From positions 1-64,000 of the forward strand of contig JAANDG010000236.1 in assembly GCA_036852015.1 (NCBI GenBank): a stretch of DNA of 64,000 bases. Reading direction: 5' to 3'. The position numbers and the translations under genes were made by a program. This document shows positions 24,701 through 34,670 of the stretch, in pieces. Each line of letters opens with the position of its first letter. The first letter of the stretch is position 1. The notes beneath the pieces were generated by a model. The model was not told the origin of the DNA and did no database searches. It was given only the letters and a program-made list of their open reading frames with translations. This DNA is from Pelodera strongyloides (lineage: Eukaryota; Nematoda; Chromadorea; Rhabditida; Rhabditidae).

Positions 24701-27264
24701 AGAGACATCGTAAGAAAAATGTGACGATAGAAAAAGCCCCAACAAATGATGTACATTCAAAAGCAAGGGTTAAAAGGTTGAACAAAGCGATAGTTTAAGA
24801 AGACAAGTAATGTACAAGTCGATTCAAAATAAGTTGCTAAACGTGCTCTCCGTGAATAGTTTACAACATCGCATATCCGCAAATAATTTGAATGCACATA
24901 ATTATAGTAGGTGATGTCAAGATTGCGAAACAAGAAGGCATAAGGCAAGCACAAACATTTGGTAATAGAGTATTTATGTGACCAGAAAGTATCATCCATC
25001 TTCTCGCAGTTTCACATAGCGGAATTTTACATACAACGGGAAATTTACATACACCTGCAGCGTTTTGGATACACCTAATGTAAAACTGCTCGAAAATGGA
25101 AACGTGAAATTGGATGGTTCTTTCGTGGCGAATTCGCTCGAAAGTGTAACATAAATACTCCATAAGGTTCAGCTCTACTTAGCTTTACTGACCATAATCC
25201 GTTTTTACGGTGGCGTTCTCTACAGCTGTTATTTGGGGCGACGTGTCATACAGTAAGCTACAACTCTACCACAATCCTTTCGCTGCGGGACCCAGTCTCA
25301 CCTAATTTTACCTTTATGGCAAACCTCCAACCGTCTCTACCATCTCCATAATCTCTCGTTGTCTGCCATTTTGGTTGTTTACTGGCCCGTTGCCAAGACG
25401 AATTCTGCACCCAAATTTGTTTATCATTCCATTTTAAAAGGTCACCGAAGGTCGCAGAAATTATTTTTTTTCCTCGTTTATCTGGGAACGCATTATTGAA
25501 TAGCCGTCCAATCCGATTATTGATAACAATTGGTGGTTTAGAGATTTTGCATTTCACTATATCAGAGGGAATTTCAATTAGGTAATGCCACATTTTATAA
25601 AAACAGCCAACTTGTTGCATTTTTTTTTACTTTTTTTTTTAAACTTGTCGCAGCTATGTGCACTAACAAATATTTATATTGAAGAAGTCATGTAACATGC
25701 TTCCCTTTGTATTGCGCCCACATGTTGCAAATGCGCGAGAAAATATTACAGCTTAATGAGTTTGCATCATATGAATCAACTGTAGACATTGATTTTTCGA
25801 CGGATCTTACAAGAGCAATCTTGGACAAGCTTCGCGTACATATATATGTAAGCTAATTTTGAAACTGCATACAGCGTGCACTGAAAATCGGGATAAGGTA
25901 CGACAATAATACAGATCTTTGCATGTATGTAGTATCATATTTAAATTGATTTTTCATAGTGCGGTGCTAGAACTAACCGCAAATCTAATTTCCATTTTTT
26001 TCGCAGCATCTCGTCTATTTGAGGTGTCGAGTTTCCATTTCGGCTTGTATTTAACTAGAAGGCGAGCGTGGACTTAGATTACTTTTGGCGATTTCTTAGA
26101 TAGCTCTTATTGTAGTCGCAATGTAAAACAGGTCGACAATGTTGCACAATCGTATGCATATTGCAACCACTCAAGATGTAATCGTATATGTACACAGGTG
26201 CGGCCCGCAGCGCGTATCCTTTAATGCTTAATGATGGCCCACTAACAGACGGAGAAGCGGGGTCAGGGAGGTGGGACCTAACACCTAATATTACGTTTTG
26301 AGGTCCCCAACTTTCTGAAATAGTATTATATTGGGCCAATCTTAGCTTTTGAGCAGAAGCCCTGCATGCCATGTATCATAGATTGTTTCTATGTCAACGA
26401 TTTACTTTCTGCACTCAACAACTAAAGCTTCTTATTAAAATTCTCTCTATGTAAATTCTTTTTATTTATAGCTATTTATTCCCAAACTATAATTACATCA
26501 GCATCTGAAGGCTGTATATTGTCTTTTGATTCTTTTTTTTTTGCTGCGTGGCGGTGATCCATTCATTATTAACTAAATTTTCAGAGTTGACTGCGCCACC
26601 AGACATCATTTAGTAAAAAAGCGTATATGGCGCATGGGTGCTAAAAAGTGTGAATCATTTTCCGTCCGAATTAAGTAAGCAATGTGTTCTGCTCTGAACA
26701 GATGTGTGTGCTTGCTGATGGAAAACATCCTTAATAAATCATTCTTGTGATCAAGCAGTCGCACGTTTGTTGATTTCGTACACTTTTTCTTGGATGCTTC
26801 CGTTAGCGCGTGTATATTGCTGCTCTATCATGTTCCTACACCCTCTATGGATTCTACCTTTTGTAACTTTATTAAAAGAACTTTGCAGCTTAATTACAAG
26901 CGAATAAACCCCTATAAAACTAAAAAATAGCGACTTGTGCCTTGTTGGTGTTTTCTGGTGTTTCTAACTGTTCAAAAAATTACCCGCATCGGTAGTTCGT
27001 ACCCTGACATTGAGACTGATGCGGACATATGCCTTATTTTTATCAACTGCTTATTTTGGAGTACTTTCCCGAGATAATACATTTGATGTTTTGTTTTTCT
27101 CGAATCCCGTACATTGAGTTTAACAGTTTGAGCTCCTCCAACCTAGCTAAGCATACCTACTTTTTGCGTGTGCACCGTTTAAAGTATGTTTAACATAGCC
27201 AAAGCATTAAGCATGTATGACGTAAAATCACAGAAAAAATTGCTTCTGACAACACAAACAGTTA
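24701..27264. other. Intergenic, promoter side of KDEL receptor
   Basis: About 2.5 kb with no supported exon. A minus-strand open frame at 25258-25620 encodes 120 residues without recognisable domain, signal peptide or flanking splice pattern and is not called as a gene. Confidence 0.5.
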
Positions 27265-27336
27265 GCCGCATAGGGGGCTCGAACCCCTGACATTCAGATT
27301 AAAAGTCTGACGCTCTACCAACTGAGCTATTGCGGC
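27265..27336 (-). tRNA. tRNA-Lys(TTT), copy 1 (acceptor-stem mismatch)
   Basis: Cloverleaf with D arm AGCTCAGTTGGTAGAGC, anticodon loop CTTTTAA (anticodon TTT, reads AAA) in a TCAGA/TCTGA stem, and T arm GGGGTTCGAGCCCC. Differs from the other three copies at position 7 (A instead of T), which breaks the last acceptor pair. An A-run to its left gives a pol III T-stretch terminator on the minus strand. Confidence 0.93.
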
Positions 27337-27584
27337 CTTGTTTTTGCTGTTTTTAAAGTACTCATATTGCCTGCTTTCATGGAAGGAAACATCGTATTGT
27401 GTAGCTTAAAAGAACTTTTTTTCTGTGAGAGGGGCAGGGGCTCGAATCAACGATATTAACAATAAGATTTAAAGTCGTTTTCCGATAATATGTTAGTGCA
27501 ACAGTAGTGATCTTAAAACAAAACTGTGTGTAAGTGGTATTGCCTGACTTCACTAAAGAAATGGTCTGGTCGTGCAAAACGTAA

Positions 27585-27656
27585 GCCGCATAGGGGGCTC
27601 GAACCCCTGACATTCAGATTAAAAGTCTGACGCTCTACCAACTGAGCTAATGCGGC
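27585..27656 (-). tRNA. tRNA-Lys(TTT), copy 2
   Basis: Same sequence as copies 3 and 4: perfect GCCGCAT/ATGCGGC acceptor stem, anticodon loop CTTTTAA, intact A and B boxes. A short A4 run (minus-strand TTTT) lies just downstream of its 3' end. Confidence 0.97.
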
Positions 27657-27897
27657 CCTTCTGTAGGTGTTTTAAACGCACACATTCAGGGATCTTTTTT
27701 TTTGCATGATCACAAAAAAGTGTGTTTTCTTCAAAAACCTTTAGCCGCATAGGGGGCTCGAACCCCTGACATTCAGATTAAAAGTCTGACGCTCTACCAA
27801 CTGAGCTAATGCGGCTCTTATACAAGTATTTTAAAAGCACACATTCAAGGAACCTTTTTTTGTATGATCAGAAAAGTTTGTTTTCTTCAAAAACTTA
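27657..27897 (-). repeat. Duplicated tRNA-Lys spacer units
   Basis: The spacers 27657-27743 and 27816-27897 share the words CACACATTCA, TTTTTTTG, ATGATCA and TGTTTTCTTCAAAAAC in the same order with small indels. Together with the identical tRNA bodies this marks a recent tandem duplication; copy 1 and its spacer have diverged more. Confidence 0.85.
27744..27815 (-). tRNA. tRNA-Lys(TTT), copy 3
   Basis: Identical gene body to copies 2 and 4. The spacer on either side is also similar to that of copy 4, showing tandem duplication of a unit of about 150 bp. TTTTT terminator equivalent immediately downstream on the minus strand. Confidence 0.97.
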
Positions 27898-27969
27898 GCC
27901 GCATAGGGGGCTCGAACCCCTGACATTCAGATTAAAAGTCTGACGCTCTACCAACTGAGCTAATGCGGC
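27898..27969 (-). tRNA. tRNA-Lys(TTT), copy 4
   Basis: Identical gene body to copies 2 and 3; anticodon TTT. It is the first in transcription direction of the minus-strand cluster, although each copy has its own internal promoter and terminator. Confidence 0.97.
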
Positions 27970-28221
27970 TACATTAATGGCTATTCCAGAAATCAATTAA
28001 TTACAGCCAATTACACATACAGTTACAAACATAAAACGTTGAATTTAATTTAGATTTAGAAATCGGGCGTATTAACATTTATTTATGCTGTAATTTTGGC
28101 AAATCCATCCTCTTTTATTGACAGTATCATGATTCATTTTTATTGATGATATTATATGTATATGCATTTAATTGTATATTAAAAATATATATAACGCAGA
28201 TGATGTTGTTACATTTTCCCC

Positions 28222-28228
28222 CTTCCAG
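28222..28228 (+). promoter_or_regulatory. Candidate trans-splice acceptor, DDAH-like gene
   Basis: A T/C-rich tract ending CCTTCCAG sits one base before the start codon. So short a leader strongly suggests spliced-leader addition. Confidence 0.55.
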
Positions 28229-28229
28229 G

Positions 28230-30153
28230 ATGGAAACATTCTCACATGCAATAGTGGCGCAAATCCCTGATTCGATCAAATTTGAGGAGAAAAAACAGAA
28301 AGTGAGTTTTTGTTTGTTAATAGTGAAACATGATTCAATAAAAAAATAAAGGAAAAGTTGGAATTCTGAGTAAAATCACTTTGCCCGCGAATAGTTCCGA
28401 GAAAACTTTGTATTCGGGAAACGAATTCATTAACGGTTCATTCCACTTGCGTGAGTTTGTATAATATTCTTGCAATTTGATTACTTAATTTTTCTAAATT
28501 CAGGGCGATATAGAATTATTGAAAAAACAACAGGAGGACTTTGTTGAGACGTTGCGACAAGCTCATATCACAGTTGTGGAGCTGCCCAGGGAGAAAGGTA
28601 AATATCAATCTAGGGAAACAAACCTCAAACAAACCGCATGGTCTGAATTAGGTGTTGCGACCATTTCAATACAAATTACTTTGTTTCCAGACGCCCATGT
28701 ATCCTCACTACTCATTCACGACAACGCAATAGTAATAGGAGGAACCGCGTTGATCTGCCGACGGAAAAAGGAATCTATCGTAACGAATGAGGTACTAAAC
28801 TGATTTATTCCTCGGAATTCTTCGCAGTATTAACTAATTGTAAGTAATAGTGCCAAAACATTGTCTTTAGCTAGTATTCTCTGAAGGACAGGTGGACCCA
28901 ACAGTTTTTTTTCATCAAATATTCCATTGCAGCTCCGCGCTATTCTAACACCCCTCGTTTGGAAGGTGTACGAATGCCCGGAAAAGGAAAACGGCAAAAT
29001 TGTTGTGCTCGACGCTAGCGATGTGCTTTACACGGGTCATGAAATATTTGTCGGAACTAGAAAACACGGAACAAATATAGAAGGTGCAATGGTAAGCACA
29101 CGTACTATGCTTTATTCTGCGAGGCAAATGATACATTGTGGATGGTAAATTCTACTATTATCTTGAAATGCGTCATGAATTGATGTGCTACCACATACAT
29201 AGTTACTAATTGTAGCAACGTGATCTTGACCTTAACTGTGTATGTTGTCTTTTCGAAACATGTATTATTATTATTTCTCACGTTTTCAGGTTTTGGGCCG
29301 AGTGTTCGCAGACAAACCTGTTGTCCAAGTTGTTTTGCCCAACAATACCCCATTAAAAGCATATGTCTCCCTGGCAGCTAAAGACATATTGGCAGTGGGA
29401 GCTAGCAAAGACGCCCAGCTTGTTTTAAAGGTAATAATGTTACTGCTGTACTACTGAGGTAATGAGACACCACAGCGTCCAAGCCACCCTGCTCGGAGGC
29501 CCTTTTCAGGTGTTTTATGGACGTTGTCAGCCACATAGGCGTCACGGAGCACCATCGGGTGCTTATCTCATTTAGCCACATAGGCAACATGCAAAATAAT
29601 GCGATATTTAGTATTATTAAAAAAAAGAATCAACACGCTGCAGAATCGGCTCAAAAGACCTGATCTATTTACGTTTGATTATTCATTTATCGTTATTTAA
29701 AAATTTGAAAAAATAATGTTTAGCGTATCGAACACGAGGCCACATTCCGTTATAAAACAATCACCTGTGAAGATGATGCATCTGCACACGTACTTTTGAT
29801 GAATAACCGGCTAGTGGTGAGACAAGACAGACCTGAACCGGTGAGTGTTTTCGTTATTTATTCACTAATTTATTTTGCAATTTCTAAAGAAGAATCTGTA
29901 ACATTCTTTGGTTCGGTCCGTGAAATGTACATGTTATCCAATTTATGTGGATATGCCAGATATACGGTCTAAACGTACACGACCTGTTTTTTTATAATAT
30001 ATGACACAAAATCTTAAACTACATTTTCAGAAGTTCACAGCGCTGAAGAACGCTGGATTGGAGTTGTGGGCCCTGGATGTTTCGGAAGTCAGCAAATTTT
30101 CCGTACCGTTCACAAGATTGTGCCTCTTATTTAAACAGACCAGCAAGGCGTAA
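28230..30153 (+). CDS. DDAH-family protein, probable pseudoenzyme
   Basis: Seven exons give 268 residues, near the usual 285 for DDAH: 28230-28301, 28504-28597, 28691-28791, 28933-29091, 29290-29430, 29724-29840, 30031-30153. DDAH hydrolyses methylated arginines to citrulline with a Cys/His pair. Fold landmarks are collinear: SHAIVAQIPDSI (like the THAVVRALPESL region), TVVELP, TALICR, LDASDVLYTGHEIFVGTRK (DDAH LDGGDVLFTGREFFVG), PLKAYVSLA (DDAH HLKSFCSMA), AVGASKDAQLVLK and a C-terminal FTRLCLLF in place of LTCCSVLI. The catalytic His is Pro163, the catalytic Cys position is Leu258 (a Cys follows at 259), the PDCVFVED acidic motif has become VSSLLIHD (only Asp66 kept), and an active-site Arg after the VG motif is His. 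Arg79 is kept. The fold is supported by sequence; loss of activity is inference. A misplaced exon is the main alternative. Confidence 0.88.
29461..29592. repeat. GC-richer foldable insert in DDAH-like intron 5
   Basis: Stands out from its AT-rich intron. It contains paired words: ACAGCGTCCA near 29471 with TGGACGTTGT near 29517, AGCACC with GGTGCT near 29549-29564, AATGAGA near 29461 with TCTCATT near 29568, plus a direct repeat AGCCACATAGGC (about 29528 and 29576). This nested arrangement suggests a small foldback element. Confidence 0.35.
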
Positions 30154-30321
30154 TTGCCACTATAACACTCAACTATAATGTCTGTAAAACAATTAATTAA
30201 CCTAGAGCCTTAATACTTCAACTGGTAGAATGCGTTACTGTATCGATATTATTGTTAGCGTTCAGCCTTAGGCTAGCAAAATTATAGCATTCCCATTTGC
30301 CCCCGTTGGATGCCCATAAGG

Positions 30322-30327
30322 AATAAA
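30322..30327 (+). terminator. Polyadenylation signal AATAAA, DDAH-like gene
   Basis: Canonical hexamer about 170 nt after the stop codon, consistent with a short 3' UTR. Confidence 0.55.
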
Positions 30328-33300
30328 AACCGCGGTTTCACACATTCTGGATAGCTTCTTACAAACATAATGTTTATCATGTTACATGCTTTAATGTTTT
30401 TTTTATTTGCTTTCACAACCTGTTAATTCCACTTTGCTAGTGATAAAAAAAACTGCCAGGCTTCCGCATTAATAGTACAATTTTTTAAATTATTACTAAA
30501 ACTTGTTTTTCAGTTATTGAAGAAATAGAGTTTTCTTGTCTGTAATTAATCCACTTCAATAACCCCCAGTTTCGTAGCATTCAATTAACCCAGTTAACCA
30601 ATTTTTGTGTCATTTCTTCATTTTTGACCACATTTGTCTTCTTGACAGGTCCATGGCATTTCTTGTGATCTGTGTAACTGCATATACTTTTCTATTCGTG
30701 AGCATTATGTGAAATCATTTTGTATTAAAGAATTTAGTTTTCGCTTCGTTACCTCACTATTTAATTCTTTTCACATTTTTTGGATCCCACAACCAAGCAT
30801 TTTATACCCGACTAGAATTTCGCCCAATTTCAATTGTATTACCACAGCCGAGATTATTTTGTGCATTTTATAACCTTTATGAGTTGGAAGCATAGTGGCT
30901 CTTTACCATTTCAGTTACTGCTTCTAATCTTTCCGACAGGTATTATCTCAGTTGACAGCAGCAATTTTATAATTTATGTACTATTCATTCGTTTCGAACT
31001 AGATTTTCAGTAGCCTAGCTTCTAATTTTGTAGCGAATTTCATTAGGGCTCATTTTTGTGATCCTTTTCCTTTCGCTTTTTTTTCGTAAAGCAACCCCCT
31101 TTAATTGAATATGCATTTACTACTTCCTTATTTATGAAAATCAAATTGCCCGAAATTTATCCATTTATAGAATTTCACTACTTATATGTATAGTCGGCTT
31201 CTCAATTTTTTTTGTATTAAATTTGTGATATTGCATCAGTCGTCCAAATCAAATTCAAGTCAATTTCGTGTAGTTAATCGCTTCAGCACACTTACGACTG
31301 GAAAAAAATACTGCCAAAGTTTTTAATGGAACATTTTGTGTGCATCTTCCCGATATAATAAAGTTATTGTTATTGTAAAGTTATTAGTTTTCCTCAAATT
31401 ATTATTTATTCGTTTGAAGTTTCTGTTTCGTCAAAAATGTGCTATGCCAACTCCAAGTACGCATTTTTGGTAATTTCGTAGTCAGGCCTATTATTCTTGT
31501 GAAAGTTGTTCGTCGTGTTGTTACTTTGAGGAAGTCACGAATCCGCATAGCATCAGACGGTTTTCTTCAGCTCACTGTGACTAAGTTCTTGTTTCAAATG
31601 TGTTAATTAATCTCTCGAGAAGATCCTCACGACAGATTGGCGAATCGCTTAAAATTCCAAAGTTGGCAGTTTTCAAAAAACATGTAGCTCCAATCGAGAA
31701 AGGGGAGCGGCCGCTTGAGTTTTTAAAATCGTGAGAAACGAAGTCTCTTGACTGTGGAAAGCGTATGTGTTATGTGCATCGCTTCCAAGAAGTCTTCTTG
31801 CTTTTGCATACATAGTTATTCTCGCCACAAAGGCGGCAAGACATCAGAACAACACCACCAGATTAGCTGCTAATAGGGCTTTATAGGCGATCGACATTTT
31901 GACGAAAATATGCTAATTGTAAGACAGTAAAAATGGTCCTTTTTTCTGCAGTCTTGGCTCATGGCCTACAATTATGGAGTTTACACTTATCGCACTCAAA
32001 AAAAGTAAAACATTTCTAATTGCCAGTGTTCACTCAATTAAAAAATCACATGAGAACCGGCAATTGGCCACTCTCGATCACCACAATCTGCATTTGAGCC
32101 ATTCTTCAGAAAGGTGCAATTAAATAGACTCTCTACCTTTACGAAAGCTACAATCTACATTATTTTACGTCGGTGTGCAAAACAACTTCAAAACGGCACT
32201 AGTTTCCATTCGTGAGCCTACCATTTTAGTTCACTAATGTACAACTGGTTTACGTCCATGTGGGGTACTTAAACTTGGAGATCATATGAATAAAGTGGCC
32301 CTCTAACAAGCTCGCATCGGTTGATAAGTTCGAGGGAGTCTGCTGCCAGAATACCTTTCTAAAAACAGTAACGTACCGCCTGGCCTGAGCTAGTTTTTCC
32401 ACCCTTTTAGTAACAAGAGCAGTGAATCCCTAGAATTTACTGCACAACTGCAGTCTCAATTTCCAACTTCCCTGACAGTTCGCTCCGTTATAATCTTTTT
32501 GTGAAACGGCGCTTCTCGGTCCTAATAGTTGTTTCCACAGCAAACGAAGGATAAGATTATTTTCAGCACAAACAAATATCTGTGCTACAAGAGTTCGTAT
32601 AATGTGTTTGTGAAGCATTCTCAGAATTCTGATTTTTTTAACGGTCGAAAAAAACACGATGTGAGGAAAACAGCTTTTTGGCCTTAATCTGTGAATTATG
32701 AACTTAGCATTATCCCAAGAAATGATCCCAATTGTAAGTTTCTAATTGCGATGGTAATTATAGACAACTTCTAGTTTTTGTAGTGACTCAAGGGAATTGA
32801 AATGTTCCATTTGTGATACATAGGGGCAATTAAATGTGTGGATTGAATATGCCCCGTAAACCTACGACAGAAACACAAATAAAAATGTGCCCTTTAATTC
32901 AGTTTCCCAACAGTTATGCCCTGGTGTTCACCTCTTTGTTTATTGACAACACAAAGTTGACCGTACACATAGTTTGACGGTTTGGCCCTCCATTAACACA
33001 TTTTTGCTTCGTCCAAACACGCTACCTTATGTATTTGACATCCGGTCGCAAAACTGCAATTAAGGCGTGGCCCGGATGTCTATTCTTTCTTGGAAGGTTG
33101 TGCAGAGTTCAAAGGAGGAAACTTGAAGTGCAAAATATATGAAGCTAGCCCTAAACGTGAGCAATGTAACACCTTGCAGCCGTTAATTACGTCATCAGCG
33201 GTTCCCCCAACTTGTAGCTTCCGAAACTTTGAAACAATTGCTCACCACGCGCGATCCAATACAATTTTAGGGTTCGAATTGTAAGTCGTTTTTGTATGGT

Positions 33301-34655
33301 CTCTCCCTGACATTTGTTCCTGTTTTTTTTGCCCAAATGATCAAAGTTCTACTTTGGAACAAAAGGTGTTTCCAATGCAAGATGCATACATTATTTTACA
33401 CATCAAAAAGTTCGATTTTTCCGGCAATTAGTTTGAAACTGCAATTATAATGTTTAATGAAGCTTGCTTCCAAGATGCCTTCTGTTATTTTCTTCTTCTC
33501 CGGAACCCTTCTTTTTCGTCATTACGTTTCTGCTATCACGTACCACCATCTCAAGCTCCAGTTGGTATTCCTTTTTTTAATCAGTTAAACTACAGTGTTT
33601 GATTGCTTAGAAAACACCGTATGAAGCTTGGTTGTTTACCTTATCGAAGGTTTCCGGACGAGGTATAGATTTCACAATTAAAATGTATTGCTGCACCTGC
33701 TGTGCGTTCTGAAATTCACGTAACAATAAAGACAGTTTTGCTAATGCTTATTTGTCGACTCTGTCCAGTGTCAAAACGATTCGTAGCATAGTAAACCAAA
33801 TTAGAACACAAAAAAATCTGTCCGCTAGTTCATCAGTGTCAAATGAAGTTGCATTCTATTAGACATTACATATGTTTGATACATTTGCGTCACATTTTTC
33901 ATTCTTCTCTTCAGTAATTTCGCATTGTTATAGGTCATTTTTTGCTACATAACGCATGATTTATTTAAAGACATCGAACACCGTCTTCTTTCTAGGGCGC
34001 ATATACATGTCTAATGAAAATTCGACTGCCACATAAAATAGCCTTGTTTTTTAATTCGGTGCCTGAACTTTTGGGATTCTTTTAGACTGATTTTTAACAA
34101 TATTATTGAGATTTTTGTATTTCCCGAGAACAAACTTGATCTATGATAATTGAGAAATGCCCTGTCTTCAGCCTGCAGAAAAAAAGAAACCAAACCAATA
34201 AAAAGTTGAGGCTCTTTTTCACAAAAGTTCGTGCTCTTCTAATGCGAAGAATTTATCAAATGAAATATTCAAGAAATAGCAACGCGAGAACAACTGATAT
34301 GTTGCTGGCTCCGTGAATTCTAGACAAAAGCTTGTGTGTGTGAAATCCCGGTTTGCTGTCTCAAAAATTTACATTTGACTTCTAACTACGTAGCTCTTGG
34401 TGACTATTGTCACATTACATTACATCAGAATATTTTTTTTCTGGAGGTCTTTCAACTTTTCTCGTTTGACTTCGGCTTCACGTTGATCGTTTTCGCCGGA
34501 TTTACGAGCCAATTTTTCATAATTTACAGTTGTTTTCACGCAGAATTTTCGCATTTAATGCTATTCATAGCCACAATTTTTCATTTTGACCGGGTACCTG
34601 AAGTGTCCCTTGTCTTATTATATGTATGCTGTCTTATTATAATAAACCTACTAAA
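30328..34655. other. Intergenic, no gene supported
   Basis: About 4.3 kb of T-rich AT-rich sequence between two plus-strand genes. Both strands were read for splice-flanked exons and none was found. It presumably contains the chemoreceptor promoter. Confidence 0.6.
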
Positions 34656-34662
34656 CTTTCAG
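34656..34662 (+). promoter_or_regulatory. Candidate trans-splice acceptor, chemoreceptor gene
   Basis: CTTTCAG ends 8 nt before the start codon, with no matching donor seen upstream. Confidence 0.5.
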
Positions 34663-34670
34663 TAGTCTAA

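Noticed and set aside
25258..25620. 120-codon minus-strand open frame
   Set aside because: Fairly protein-like but no recognisable domain, neighbour exon or polyadenylation context; not enough to call a gene.
27264..27970. CRISPR-like array
   Set aside because: The repeated units are tRNA-Lys genes with cloverleaf structure and pol III terminators in a eukaryotic context.
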